The notes under the pieces: model-generated | What the model saw: only the letters and a program-made list of their open reading frames with translations | Told to the model about the DNA's origin: nothing | Databases searched by the model: none | Position numbers and translations under genes: made by a program | NCBI GenBank assembly: GCA_017619755.1 | Contig: JAFZRU010000041.1 | Span: 1-39,268 of the forward strand | DNA length: 39,268 nucleotides | Direction: 5' to 3' | DNA from: Prevotella sp. | GTDB lineage: Bacteria > Bacteroidota > Bacteroidia > Bacteroidales > Bacteroidaceae | In this document: positions 9,901 through 18,824 of the stretch, piece by piece | Numbering within the stretch: position 1 is the stretch's first letter | How the letters are laid out: each line of letters opens with the position of its first letter

Positions 9901-11632
9901 AGCAAAGGCTGCACTCCATGTGGTGCAAGCCCCATTGTCCGACCTGCAAATCTCCCTCCTTTCAGTGGAGGGACGTTGCCGAGGCGGCGACACCATCACT
10001 GTGACAGCCAAGGTGAGCAACATAGGCGATGACATCACCCATGTGGACAAATGGGCCGATGCGGCATACATCACCAACGGGTATACACTCGACACCAACA
10101 CCGACCGCTCTTTGGGTAGCAAGGCCCATAATGGCAATTTGCCTGTCGGCAAAGACTACACCTTCTCCCTCCGTTTGAGACTTCCCGACAACCTCAGTGG
10201 CTACTATGTATTGCACATCTCTGCCGATCCCACTGGTGCCATGGTGGATAAGAATCGTTCGAACAACACTGCACGTCAGACCCTTATGGTTGAAGGCAGG
10301 CAGGACGCACCCGCCGACCTTGAGGTCTCAAGGGTGACCACCGATGCCCACATCACCGCCGGGGCGCCCGTCACCATCGACTATGAGGTAAGCAATGTCG
10401 GTTATTTCGAGGCCGAAGGAACGTTGCACGATGCCATCTACCTCTCCACTGATGACCGATGGGATGTCAATGACCTCTTTGTGGGGACAGTGTCGGGTGA
10501 AGTGAACATCCTCCCCGGACAGGCCCTAACCAGACACGCCACGGGGCGCATCGCCAATGTCGTGGAAGGTAATTATCACATCATTGTGAAAACCAACGCT
10601 ACCCAAGGCATCTTTGAAAGTGACTATGACAATAACGACGGGGTGCAGACATCGACCAGTGCCATTGAGTTTGCCTATCTCCAACCTGGTACCTCGGCGA
10701 CCGTCAACACCGTCGGTTACTACAAGGTTGCCATGCAGCAGGAAGAGGCGAAATCCACGCTCGCCCTGCGCCTGCAAAGTCCAGACAATGCACAAGCGGG
10801 ACTCTATGTAGCCTACGAGGCGGTGCCTTCCACGGCTCGTTACGACTATGGCACAACAGATTGGAGATCCAATGACCAGCAGATCATCCTCCCGCATACG
10901 CAGGAAGGCACCTACTATGTGTTGGCACAGGCCAATGCCTTCAGCGGGCAAGGGCTGTATGACTTCACACTTGACGAAGGGGAAAGTTCCTCCTCGCAGG
11001 TAACAATGACACTCACGGCCGAGGAGATTCCCTTTGGTGCCTCACGTCTTTCCATCACTGAAGGTGGCAAGGATGGATGGGTCTCCACCGGCATCCAAGG
11101 AGCCTTGCTCGACAGCATCATGGATTTCCGACTGATAAAAGACGACAAGGTCATTCCTGTGGAACGCCTCGTCTTTAACAACAGTTCGTCCACCGATGTC
11201 ACCTTTAACTTGGACAAGGCCGATATTGGAACCTACGACTTGCTCTCTGAATTACCCGATGGCACTCAAGCCACCCTTAAGGATGCTTTCAAGGTGGTGC
11301 CAGCCACCAGTGTGGGGTTGGGCGTGAAAATCGAAGCACCCCACTGGGTGCGCATGGAAGAGTCTGTACCTGTCACCATTTCCTATGCCAATAGCGGGAA
11401 GACCGATATTGTCCTGAGAGCTTTCCTCTTTGCCTCCGAAGATGGCGACTTTGCCACCACCACCGATGGCCTTAAAACCAACCCACAGAACATAATATGC
11501 CTCTATCCCGATGGTGAACAAGATGTTAGGGGATGCATCACCATACCGCCTGGCAAGCAAGGGGTGATGAGGTGCTTCTTCAAACAATATGTGGTTGGAG
11601 CCAGTTACCTTTACCTTTATGTAGTCAAATAA
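6917..11632 (+). CDS. Giant secreted protein: cohesin-like domain plus about eight CARDB repeats
   Basis: A 1571-residue exported protein of unknown function. Signal peptide 1-24 (ending TTAAQ). Residues 25-160 resemble a cohesin fold (VGVQFTLTLPAGFSLD, then GGELFAITLQ). About eight CARDB (cell-adhesion-related Ig-like) repeats follow, starting near 163, 325, 481, 634, 770, 890, 1010 and 1133. Each opens with (P/A)DL.V..V and carries V.N.G...... W, e.g. ADLEVSRVTT. Residues about 1253-1360 look like a pre-peptidase-C-type beta-sandwich and 1360-1571 like IPT/Ig strands including ISYANSGKTDIVLRAFLF. There is no T9SS tail and no catalytic motif. A serine/glycine-rich linker sits near residues 550-575. 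It lies between the dockerin-bearing BspA gene (3 bases upstream) and the RHS gene (10 bases downstream), so it is almost certainly co-transcribed. A scaffold role is inferred, not shown. Confidence 0.8.
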   Translation: MDKHHIKPFVLAWLLALVSLTTAAQKNRLTVDDVLLSAGGQATLHVAMDNTQDIVGVQFTLTLPAGFSLDIPSLVKTERLANHRVSPRKTGNNEYMFIVYSSANQPISSIGGELFAITLQAASSVAGGKTYDMVLTDVVMSLRGGENVVEETVAGHIVVKNLPDLHVVAVDCSEAVAGMNLTIQWTVRNDGGDTESQSWKDYVWLTPDILGGSNVTGRRLLAVVDNPVGLNAGASYENSVTVTLPERMYGLYDIVVCTDMYCVDDIDLTPAGGTLPRPYEPETADYGFLYAQRVSSDLVAEEGESGGRSDNFFYQQIDIGVPPLPDLVVRSVVIDSLYIPDTYSYIVKEGSKSRGGKVNTGFLVDLVYSYMGFYVGASIANQGDKAIEKTKIWNIVYISHSPDPNAEPLRPIEWSNIFISLSPGDSTYWSKRVYVPLDWYGDTYFHVQVDAEDAVYELANTANNWGCSEKMDVLLTPGADLEVTSVIMPNKVTAGEPFKFTYEVDNKGPGEPNEKAWDDKVYATQHGSPLTDDSPCIATIAYGKRTSGSSSGSGSSGTTYGLVHSESGGSSGGAIQVLPFTGYSKDVDVTMKDFAPGTYDIYLMLDADNKVFEYEGEDNNTYGPITMQVVQADLAPQLLTVSADTLASNAKVAFSWKVTNQGEGELKNVKLTDRFYAAKNANGDNAILLGQVTNMVTIAAGVEKTLMANLTIPSKENLSGYRYIYVTTNVDNRIEEVSTANNKSNMMRKYFLYTDETLPTPIDSRPNLVVNTLTAPATVTPGGQVTLSYMVTNSGLSAVGKNVLQEVFVSKSSVFSRSESTPCTLSSQQAALNGLGSGKKKTIHVTAIIPENVMGGDCYLHIVLNRDGMLSETYTDDDNAAARTYIYGNLPDLVIQDIQVPANVTTSTPAEVTWTLCNNGTWKADANTILVYLSSDGTQQDILLATLATSELSNGATVSMRTTLNLPDDKDGEQYLLFVVNPKKSMEELSIANNTAKAALHVVQAPLSDLQISLLSVEGRCRGGDTITVTAKVSNIGDDITHVDKWADAAYITNGYTLDTNTDRSLGSKAHNGNLPVGKDYTFSLRLRLPDNLSGYYVLHISADPTGAMVDKNRSNNTARQTLMVEGRQDAPADLEVSRVTTDAHITAGAPVTIDYEVSNVGYFEAEGTLHDAIYLSTDDRWDVNDLFVGTVSGEVNILPGQALTRHATGRIANVVEGNYHIIVKTNATQGIFESDYDNNDGVQTSTSAIEFAYLQPGTSATVNTVGYYKVAMQQEEAKSTLALRLQSPDNAQAGLYVAYEAVPSTARYDYGTTDWRSNDQQIILPHTQEGTYYVLAQANAFSGQGLYDFTLDEGESSSSQVTMTLTAEEIPFGASRLSITEGGKDGWVSTGIQGALLDSIMDFRLIKDDKVIPVERLVFNNSSSTDVTFNLDKADIGTYDLLSELPDGTQATLKDAFKVVPATSVGLGVKIEAPHWVRMEESVPVTISYANSGKTDIVLRAFLFASEDGDFATTTDGLKTNPQNIICLYPDGEQDVRGCITIPPGKQGVMRCFFKQYVVGASYLYLYVVK

Positions 11633-11642
11633 CCCAAGAATT

Positions 11643-14600
11643 ATGAGAAAAACAATCTTTCTTGTCATATTGGCTTTCGCCATGCTCGTCAGCCACGCAC
11701 AGAACATCATACACCCGAAGATCGCCGGCCCCAACGGTTTGATGGTAAACAGTTACAACGGTGTACTCTTCTTCGCTCGTACCGAAATGCGCACGCAAAC
11801 CTCCCAAATGCCCATGCAACTGGCGTTTTATTACAACAGTTCGGCCAACACCCTTAACTACGGCTACGGGCTTGGTTTCTCCTTGGGCTACGAAATGAGT
11901 TGCACTGTGGCAGAAAACGGTGACGTGATGGTGTCCACCGGCGACGGGCGTTCCGACACGTATCAACGGTTTGGCGACCAGTACCAGGCACCGCCGGGTG
12001 TTTTCAGCACCCTCACGCGGATCAGTGACTATGCATATGTGCTCACCACCAAGGAGGGGATGCGCTATCAGTTTGGCTCGCAATTCTCCATTACGTTGCC
12101 CTATGTGCGCAAGCGCGTCCAATTGGCAAGCACCTACAACCGCACGCATCCTTACGTACGCAAAAAAGTGGATTGCTCGCCTTCTCAGAGCGGCAGTGAC
12201 GACGAGGGCACCAGTCCAGCCAGCCTCTTCATCAAGTTGACGGCTATCGAGGACCGCCATGGCAATCGCACGAGATTCACCTATGATGAAGACCGACTTG
12301 TGAAAATAGAGGATGCCGTGGAACACACCGTCAACCTCACTTACACCAACGGACTGCTCACCCGCACCACCTCGACCTTCCATCCCGGAGCGTTCACCTA
12401 CGCTTACGACGGTAACCAACGACTCATCAAGGTGGTGGACAATATGGGCAATGCCACCCTCTACGGCTATGACAAGGCGAACCATATCAACGCCATCACC
12501 GATGCCAACGGACACACCACCCGCATCACCTATAACGCTTCGGGAATGGTCAGTCGTATAAAGACGGAGGTGAGTGACAAGAGCATCCGCTATGATGACG
12601 ACAAGACCGTCTTTGTCGATTACGAGGAGCCAAAAAGCCTCTATTCCTACTACCGCTGGGATGAGTACGGCCGCGTGGTGGAGAAGGTGGGACTGTGTTG
12701 CGGCATACAGGCCACTCTGGAGTATGACGAGAACGACAATGTGGTGAGGCAAACCGACGCCAACGGTCATGCCAACACCTACACCTATGATGAAAAAGGA
12801 AACATGCTGACGGCCACCGACCCTTTGGGCAACTCTCAGCGATACGCATACGACGAATGGAGCAACCTCACATCATACCAGGATGCCAACGGCAACACCT
12901 ATCGCTTCACCTACAACGACAAGGGCGACCTCACCGCACTCAATGGGCCTGAGGGACTAGCATATACAGTCGTCAACAACGACAAGGGATGGCCGCTGAC
13001 CGTCACCGACCCGCTGAACAACGTGACCCGCCTGACCTACAACGACGACGGTACCACCTCTCAGGTGATGGATGCCGTCGGCAACGTCACCCAATATGCC
13101 TACGACGGACAAGGAAGGCTCGTCAGTGTCACTTCGCCTGCTGGCAACTCTTTCTCTTTGGCCTATGACGCTACGGGGAGGTTGACCAACCTCACCGACC
13201 CTTTGGGGCACCGCACTGCCCTCAGCCACGACAAGACGGGCAAGGTGGTGAGGGTGACCGATGCCAAGAACCAAGTGACGGCCTACACCTACGATGCCAT
13301 GGGAAGGATGGTGACACGCACGGACCCTATGAGAGGTGTTTATAAGGTGAAATACGACGGCAGGGGCAACGTGACGGCCATCACCGACGAACTGGGGCGC
13401 ACGGAGCGTATGGACTATGATGAGCGCAACAAACCCGTGTCGAAGACCAATGGTGCAGGGGAGGTCACACGTTTCGACCACGATGCCGCAGGCAACCTCA
13501 TCAGCGTATTCCTGCCTAACGGTAACACCCTCGCCTTCGAGTATGACGAGACCAACCAGGTGGTACGTGTCAGCGACGATACGGGAACACTGATTCGCTA
13601 CACCCTCGATGCCAACGGCAACACCCTCACCGAAACCGACGGCGAGGGACGCACCACGTCCTATGCCTACGACGGCCTCAGTCGCGTCATCAGCAAGACA
13701 CTGCCGTCGGGAGCCACCACAAACTATAGTTACGATGCCAATTTCAACCTCCTCTCCACGACCGATGCCTTAGGCAATGCCACCACCTACGCCTACGATG
13801 CCTTGAACCGTTTGGTTTCGCTCACCGATGCCCTCAATGCCACCACACACCTATCATACGACGCGGAAGGCAATCTCGTCAAGGCAACCGATGCATTGGG
13901 GCACGCTACCTCCTTTACTTATGATGCTTTGGGGCAGACGACGGCCATCACCTTCGCCAACGGACGCTCCCTCCAATATGCTTATGACGAGGTGGGCAAT
14001 TTAGTGGAAGAGACCGACCGTGCAGGGAGGAAGACGAAAATGGTGTATGACGCTTTAGGAAGACTACTCTCGGCCACCCATAGCGACAAGAGTTCTGAGC
14101 GGTATGCCTACGACGCGGTTGGGCAACTCATGACAGCCACCAATGCCAATGCCAACGTGCAATTGACTTACGACCTTGCCGGTAGGCTCACTTCGGAAAC
14201 ATCGGGCGGGAAAACCACCGCTTACGCCTACGACGTGGCGGCAGGCACACGCACCATCACCTATCCCGGAGGGACGACGGTGGTGGAGCGACGCAACGGA
14301 CGCGGACTATTAGCCTCAGTGACAAGAAACGGAGCAGAATTGGCCACCTTCGACTACAACGGGGCAGGTGACAGGAGTCGGATGACGTATGCCAATGGTG
14401 TCGTCACCGACTACACCTATGATGACAACGGTTGGCTCGCGGCGGTGAATGCCAACAAAAGCGTGATGCAACTCGCCATGACATACGACGCAGCGGGAAA
14501 CATGACGGGACGAACCGATGGGTTGGACAATAGCAGGTCGGAGACCTATGGATATGATGCCATCTCGCAGTTGACGAGTTTCAACCGGAGTGATACTCAC

Positions 14601-15929
14601 AAGTCGTTCGTCTATGACCTCGTGGGTAATCGCAAAAAGGCGACGGTGGATGGAAACACCACCTCCTACGCGGTCAACAACGTGAATGCCTACACCAGCC
14701 TTACCGGTTATGGAGCGACGACACCGCAATATGATGACAATGGCAACCTGACAAATGATGGTGCGCACCGCTATCTCTACGATGTCAACAACCGCCTCGT
14801 AGCACTTGATGGCAATAGCGCCACCTACAAATATGACGCCTTGGGTAGACGAGTGGCCAAGGTCGTGGGGGGAAGGACAACACGCTATGCATACGCTGGC
14901 AACCAGATGATTGAGGAATATGAAAATAATTCACTTATGGATTCCTACATCTATGGCGAAGACATCGACGAGACGTTGATGATGATGAAAGGGAGCAACG
15001 CCTATTACTACCACGCCGACCATTTAGGTTCCACAAGAGCATTGACCAACAACAAGGGCAATGTGTTGGAACGTATCAACTACGACCCCTTTGGCGCACC
15101 AAGGTTCTTCAATGCGAATGGAACAGCCATCAACGCCTCGGCCATCGGCAACAACATCCTTTTCACCGGCAGGGAGTATGATATGGAGTCAAACAACTAC
15201 TATTTCAGGGCCAGAGCCATGCACCCGGGGTTGGGCAGGTTCATGCAGAAAGACCCATTAGGATATGTCGATGGGATGAACGACTATGCGTATGTGAATA
15301 ATAGCGTGATGGCGCTGAAGGATCCGATGGGGAAAGGGTGCGTGGCTATCAGACCTTTAGATCAACAAATACTTAAAAATTTCCCCCCCACAACTGGTAA
15401 ATATAAGCATATAGTTATGGAACATATACTTGCTACAAGATTTGGTGGTTTTAGCGTAATTTATATGGCTTATATGATATATAATAAGAATCCCTTTGAT
15501 AAAAAGGATAATAGTAGATTAGGACATAAAGCTTTATGGTTTACAACTCCTCAAAAAATAACATTAAAGAACAATACATATGTTATTAATAACATTAGTT
15601 ATGGTGACTATCCCAATAATAATAATTATAATACTCTTATAAATGATCCTCTTGCTAATTCATATAAACCTATGACAGATTGGAATTTTAAACCCATTTG
15701 GTTTGATGATGGTATTATGAAAGAAGTATTATCAGATCCCAATAATTGGCCTGAAAATTATGGAGATTATTCTTTAGGAAGTCATAATTGTCAAGATTGG
15801 GTCAATGATATGATGGATAAGTATGATCAATTGGTAGATGAAAAGTTGAAAAATGGTGATTTAAACAAAGATAAATATAATAAGAAGAAGGAAAAAGGGC
15901 AGAAACAATGCAAACAACTTAATTATTGA
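11643..15929 (+). CDS. Secreted RHS/YD-repeat protein with variable C-terminal tip (polymorphic-toxin-like)
   Basis: A 1428-residue RHS protein. Signal peptide 1-19 (ending SHAQ). An N-terminal RHS-associated region (20-170) is followed by dozens of YD repeats (YTYDxxGxL type) to about residue 1110, which in this family form a hollow beta-shell. The RHS core follows: HADHLGSTRA near 1124, then FTGREYD...YYFRARAM, RFMQKDPLGY and ALKDPMG (Asp at 1227). After that the sequence changes abruptly into an unrelated 198-residue tip encoded by clearly AT-rich DNA from about 15345. The tip contains LGHKALWF (His1295) and GSHNCQDWV (Cys1383), the His-then-NC pattern of permuted papain-like LRAT/PPPDE folds, and a Lys-rich end. 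In known systems RHS tips are toxins exchanged by recombination; here that role is inferred. Unlike type VI RHS effectors it carries its own signal peptide. No immunity gene is obvious; the next gene starts 4 bases later. Confidence 0.85.
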   Translation: MRKTIFLVILAFAMLVSHAQNIIHPKIAGPNGLMVNSYNGVLFFARTEMRTQTSQMPMQLAFYYNSSANTLNYGYGLGFSLGYEMSCTVAENGDVMVSTGDGRSDTYQRFGDQYQAPPGVFSTLTRISDYAYVLTTKEGMRYQFGSQFSITLPYVRKRVQLASTYNRTHPYVRKKVDCSPSQSGSDDEGTSPASLFIKLTAIEDRHGNRTRFTYDEDRLVKIEDAVEHTVNLTYTNGLLTRTTSTFHPGAFTYAYDGNQRLIKVVDNMGNATLYGYDKANHINAITDANGHTTRITYNASGMVSRIKTEVSDKSIRYDDDKTVFVDYEEPKSLYSYYRWDEYGRVVEKVGLCCGIQATLEYDENDNVVRQTDANGHANTYTYDEKGNMLTATDPLGNSQRYAYDEWSNLTSYQDANGNTYRFTYNDKGDLTALNGPEGLAYTVVNNDKGWPLTVTDPLNNVTRLTYNDDGTTSQVMDAVGNVTQYAYDGQGRLVSVTSPAGNSFSLAYDATGRLTNLTDPLGHRTALSHDKTGKVVRVTDAKNQVTAYTYDAMGRMVTRTDPMRGVYKVKYDGRGNVTAITDELGRTERMDYDERNKPVSKTNGAGEVTRFDHDAAGNLISVFLPNGNTLAFEYDETNQVVRVSDDTGTLIRYTLDANGNTLTETDGEGRTTSYAYDGLSRVISKTLPSGATTNYSYDANFNLLSTTDALGNATTYAYDALNRLVSLTDALNATTHLSYDAEGNLVKATDALGHATSFTYDALGQTTAITFANGRSLQYAYDEVGNLVEETDRAGRKTKMVYDALGRLLSATHSDKSSERYAYDAVGQLMTATNANANVQLTYDLAGRLTSETSGGKTTAYAYDVAAGTRTITYPGGTTVVERRNGRGLLASVTRNGAELATFDYNGAGDRSRMTYANGVVTDYTYDDNGWLAAVNANKSVMQLAMTYDAAGNMTGRTDGLDNSRSETYGYDAISQLTSFNRSDTHKSFVYDLVGNRKKATVDGNTTSYAVNNVNAYTSLTGYGATTPQYDDNGNLTNDGAHRYLYDVNNRLVALDGNSATYKYDALGRRVAKVVGGRTTRYAYAGNQMIEEYENNSLMDSYIYGEDIDETLMMMKGSNAYYYHADHLGSTRALTNNKGNVLERINYDPFGAPRFFNANGTAINASAIGNNILFTGREYDMESNNYYFRARAMHPGLGRFMQKDPLGYVDGMNDYAYVNNSVMALKDPMGKGCVAIRPLDQQILKNFPPTTGKYKHIVMEHILATRFGGFSVIYMAYMIYNKNPFDKKDNSRLGHKALWFTTPQKITLKNNTYVINNISYGDYPNNNNYNTLINDPLANSYKPMTDWNFKPIWFDDGIMKEVLSDPNNWPENYGDYSLGSHNCQDWVNDMMDKYDQLVDEKLKNGDLNKDKYNKKKEKGQKQCKQLNY

Positions 15930-15933
15930 AGTT

Positions 15934-18753
15934 ATGAAAAAAATTCTTTTGCTCATCATATTATGTCTTGCCATTCAAGCGCAAGCCCAGAATCAATGTA
16001 CAATGGGTGATGACTGTCCCCCCGAGGATCCAGAGCCTTTGACCACCCCTTTGGGTGATACCTCGCTGATGAGTGTCACCTCATACGACCCCAACGAGTT
16101 GTTAGGTCCTGTTGGCGTGGACTCCGTTCGCTGGGTGAGCATCAACGATATCTTGCGTTACACCATCATGTTTGAGAACGACCCGGATTTTGCCACCGCC
16201 CCGGCGCAGACGGTGGACATCCGTTTCGACTTCCCCACCAGAGCATTGATGCAAGGCTTCGGCATTGGTAGTTATAGTTTCTCCAATATGTCATTTGTGG
16301 TGGACAGACCCTCCAATGCCTACCAAACTCGCATCAACCTACGCGACACTTTGGGCTACTGTGTGGACTTGATTGCTGGTCTCGATATGAAACGCCGACA
16401 AGGGTTCTGGCATTTCTACACCATCGACCCTGCCACGGGTCATGCACCCACCGATATCTATACGGGAATGCTGCCGGTGAATGACTCCACCCATGTGGGC
16501 GAAGGCATGGTGACCTTCCAACTCACCCCTGACGAAGAAATGCATACCGGCGACACCATCAGCATCTTTGCCAAAATCCTCTTCGACCAAAACGACACCA
16601 TTCCCACCAACCGATGGTGCGTGACTGTGGATGCTGGCGCACCCACCAGCAAGGTGACGGCAACCCCAGACCCTAACGATGACAGCCTTTACCTCCTGCA
16701 TATCGAGGCGAGCGACGACGAGGGCGGCTCGGGCCTCAGCCACTTCCTACTCTATCAAGCCAACATCAACGGCGCATACGAGGAGGTGGACACCTGCCAG
16801 GTGGATGAAGTTGTCGTCTTCCCCGTGGAGAAAGGGCGACAATACCGGCTTTTCACCATCGCTGTGGACCGCGTTGGCAACAGAGAACCGTTGAAGACTG
16901 AACCCGACGTGGTGATCAATTTCAACCTCGCGCCCACCGACCTTGTGCTCAGTGACTCCATCTTCCAGGATGACTTGGAGCAAGGTGGGTTTATCGGCAA
17001 ACTCTCCACCGTGGATACGGAGGAGAACACCGCCTGCGTCTATGAACTGGCGGAGGGCGAGGGTGCCATTCACAACGACCTATTCATAGTGGAGAATGAC
17101 GAGTTGCGCATCAACAACTCCTTCAAATGTGCCGAGGACAGCGTCTTCCTCGTACGCATCAAGACCACCGACGACGGAGGGATGACATTTGCAAAACCAT
17201 TCACCCTCCACCTCCAACATGTGTTGCAACAACCCATGCCCGACTCCGTAGAGGTGACCATCTGTCAAGGTGACGCCTATGACTTCCACGGCAAGACCTA
17301 CGACAAGGCGGGGCTTTACACCTGCACCGTGAGCAACGACTACCAATGTGACAGCATTTACGTGCTGAAACTCAGCGTGCTCAAACCGCTCGACGCGCCT
17401 TCCGTCACCGTGGAGGGCACACACACCCTCGTCTCGTCGGCTGAGACCGGCAACCAATGGTTTGATGAGGAGGGCAGACCCATAGAAGGGGCCGACGGCC
17501 AGCGTTTCACACCCACGGAGGAAGGCGTGTATTATGTGGCAGCCTCCAATGGCGGTTGTTTCTCACAGCCTTCGACAGCCTATCGGGTCATCCTCTCCGA
17601 CGACACACGGCTCACCCTGAACTTGAAAAGCGGGTGGAACTGGTTTTCCTCCAACCTGGCCGACACGGAGTGGCAGGATGCACGTCGCTTCCTACAACCC
17701 ATCACGGAAAGCACCGACCGCCTGGTGGGGATGACTGACGAACTCATCAACGACCCTGTCTATGGACTGACAGGAGGGTTGGACAACATCACGCCAACCA
17801 ACGGCTATAAATTGCACGTCACAGAGGATGTCAACCACACCTGGGAGGGTACGGCGGCAAGTCCTAGTGCGACGCCCGTCACACTCCATGAGGGATGGAA
17901 CTGGATCGGCTACGTACCGATGGGTGAGCGGACGGTGGCCGATGCATTGCAACTGTTGCAGCCTACTGAAAACGACATCATCAAGGGAGTAGATGACTTC
18001 GCCACTTTCAGCAACGGGAAATGGACCGGTACCCTCACGGCCTTGAGACCAGGGGAGGGTTTCCTTTACTACTCCGGGAAAGGTGGGTCGTTCGCCTATC
18101 CAAATTCCAATGCGTATCCCGTCATCGCGGAATCTGCCAGCCATATTAAACAGCATCAAGAGGGAGGATGGACATACGACGCACACCGCCATGCAGACAA
18201 CGTGACGCTCATCGGCCAACCTCTCTTGGACGGCTTCCCCGTGGTGGAGGGTGCTTTTTCCGTGGCGGCCTTCATCGACGGTGAATGCCGGGGCATTGGA
18301 AGATATGTGGAGGGGAGGCTATTTATGACCATCCACGGCGACCTCGCACAGCCAGGCACCATCTCCTTCAAGGCGGTGGAGAACGCCACGGGAAGACCTT
18401 TTGACGTGGAGGAGACCCTCACCTTCGGCAACCAACGTTATGGCACCTTGGCCAGCCCTGTGAAGTTGCATTTGCGCAGCACCACCGACGACGTGGCCAC
18501 AACGGATGCCAACAACCGCTACGTGGTCTATCCACGACCTTTGCACAACAGACTCTTCATCCAGGGCGACACCCGCAACATACTCTCGGTGAACGTCATC
18601 TCCACAGGGGGAGAGACCATGCTCAAGACGCAAGGATATCCGGAGGAGGGCATCAACGTGAGCGGACTGAAACCTGATGTCTATGTCGTGGCCATTGTCC
18701 TGAATCACGGTGCTACATGGTATGAAAAAGTGGTCAAGATCCTGCAAGAATAG
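15934..18753 (+). CDS. Secreted multidomain protein: DPN domain, cadherin-like domain, GWNW repeats, T9SS sorting domain
   Basis: A 939-residue exported protein. Signal peptide 1-19 (ending QAQAQ). Residues about 45-215 match the DPND-type beta-sandwich seen beside CARDB-like repeats in other secreted proteins (SYDPNELLGPVG, TIMFENDPDFATAPAQ). An Ig/Fn3-like segment follows at about 230-320 (DDEGGSGLSHFLLY), then a cadherin-like domain at about 330-430, a TICQGDAYDFHGKTY module at 440-480, an Ig-like module at 490-550, and two GWNW modules (GWNWFSSN, GWNWIGYVP) in 560-740. A domain at about 745-860 contains SVAAFIDGECRG and resembles the N-terminal domain of the 18825 gene product. The C terminus (868-939) is a T9SS type-A-like sorting domain (YVVYPRPLHNRLFI ... 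ISTGGETML ... DVYVVAIV). Located immediately after the RHS gene, where an immunity gene would normally be, but it does not look like one. Confidence 0.8.
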   Translation: MKKILLLIILCLAIQAQAQNQCTMGDDCPPEDPEPLTTPLGDTSLMSVTSYDPNELLGPVGVDSVRWVSINDILRYTIMFENDPDFATAPAQTVDIRFDFPTRALMQGFGIGSYSFSNMSFVVDRPSNAYQTRINLRDTLGYCVDLIAGLDMKRRQGFWHFYTIDPATGHAPTDIYTGMLPVNDSTHVGEGMVTFQLTPDEEMHTGDTISIFAKILFDQNDTIPTNRWCVTVDAGAPTSKVTATPDPNDDSLYLLHIEASDDEGGSGLSHFLLYQANINGAYEEVDTCQVDEVVVFPVEKGRQYRLFTIAVDRVGNREPLKTEPDVVINFNLAPTDLVLSDSIFQDDLEQGGFIGKLSTVDTEENTACVYELAEGEGAIHNDLFIVENDELRINNSFKCAEDSVFLVRIKTTDDGGMTFAKPFTLHLQHVLQQPMPDSVEVTICQGDAYDFHGKTYDKAGLYTCTVSNDYQCDSIYVLKLSVLKPLDAPSVTVEGTHTLVSSAETGNQWFDEEGRPIEGADGQRFTPTEEGVYYVAASNGGCFSQPSTAYRVILSDDTRLTLNLKSGWNWFSSNLADTEWQDARRFLQPITESTDRLVGMTDELINDPVYGLTGGLDNITPTNGYKLHVTEDVNHTWEGTAASPSATPVTLHEGWNWIGYVPMGERTVADALQLLQPTENDIIKGVDDFATFSNGKWTGTLTALRPGEGFLYYSGKGGSFAYPNSNAYPVIAESASHIKQHQEGGWTYDAHRHADNVTLIGQPLLDGFPVVEGAFSVAAFIDGECRGIGRYVEGRLFMTIHGDLAQPGTISFKAVENATGRPFDVEETLTFGNQRYGTLASPVKLHLRSTTDDVATTDANNRYVVYPRPLHNRLFIQGDTRNILSVNVISTGGETMLKTQGYPEEGINVSGLKPDVYVVAIVLNHGATWYEKVVKILQE

Positions 18754-18792
18754 TTGGGATTTATCCCGAATGAGTTGGTTTTTATCCCGAAT
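18754..18792 (+). repeat. Two tandem 18-bp units between clustered genes
   Basis: TTGGGATTTATCCCGAAT at 18754-18771 is followed by a copy with two changes at 18775-18792, period 21; a decayed third unit may follow to about 18812. The first copy includes the palindrome GGGATttATCCC. It begins directly after the stop of the upstream gene. It could be a regulator site or processing hairpin upstream of the 18825 gene; the function is unknown. Confidence 0.6.
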
Positions 18793-18824
18793 TGGAGAAT
18801 TTTTTTTGAATTTCTTTACCGACT

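Noticed and set aside
11625-12770. Long minus-strand ORF (381 codons) opposite the RHS gene
   Set aside because: It is a shadow of the repetitive RHS coding frame; the plus strand has clear YD repeats, a signal peptide and the RHS core.
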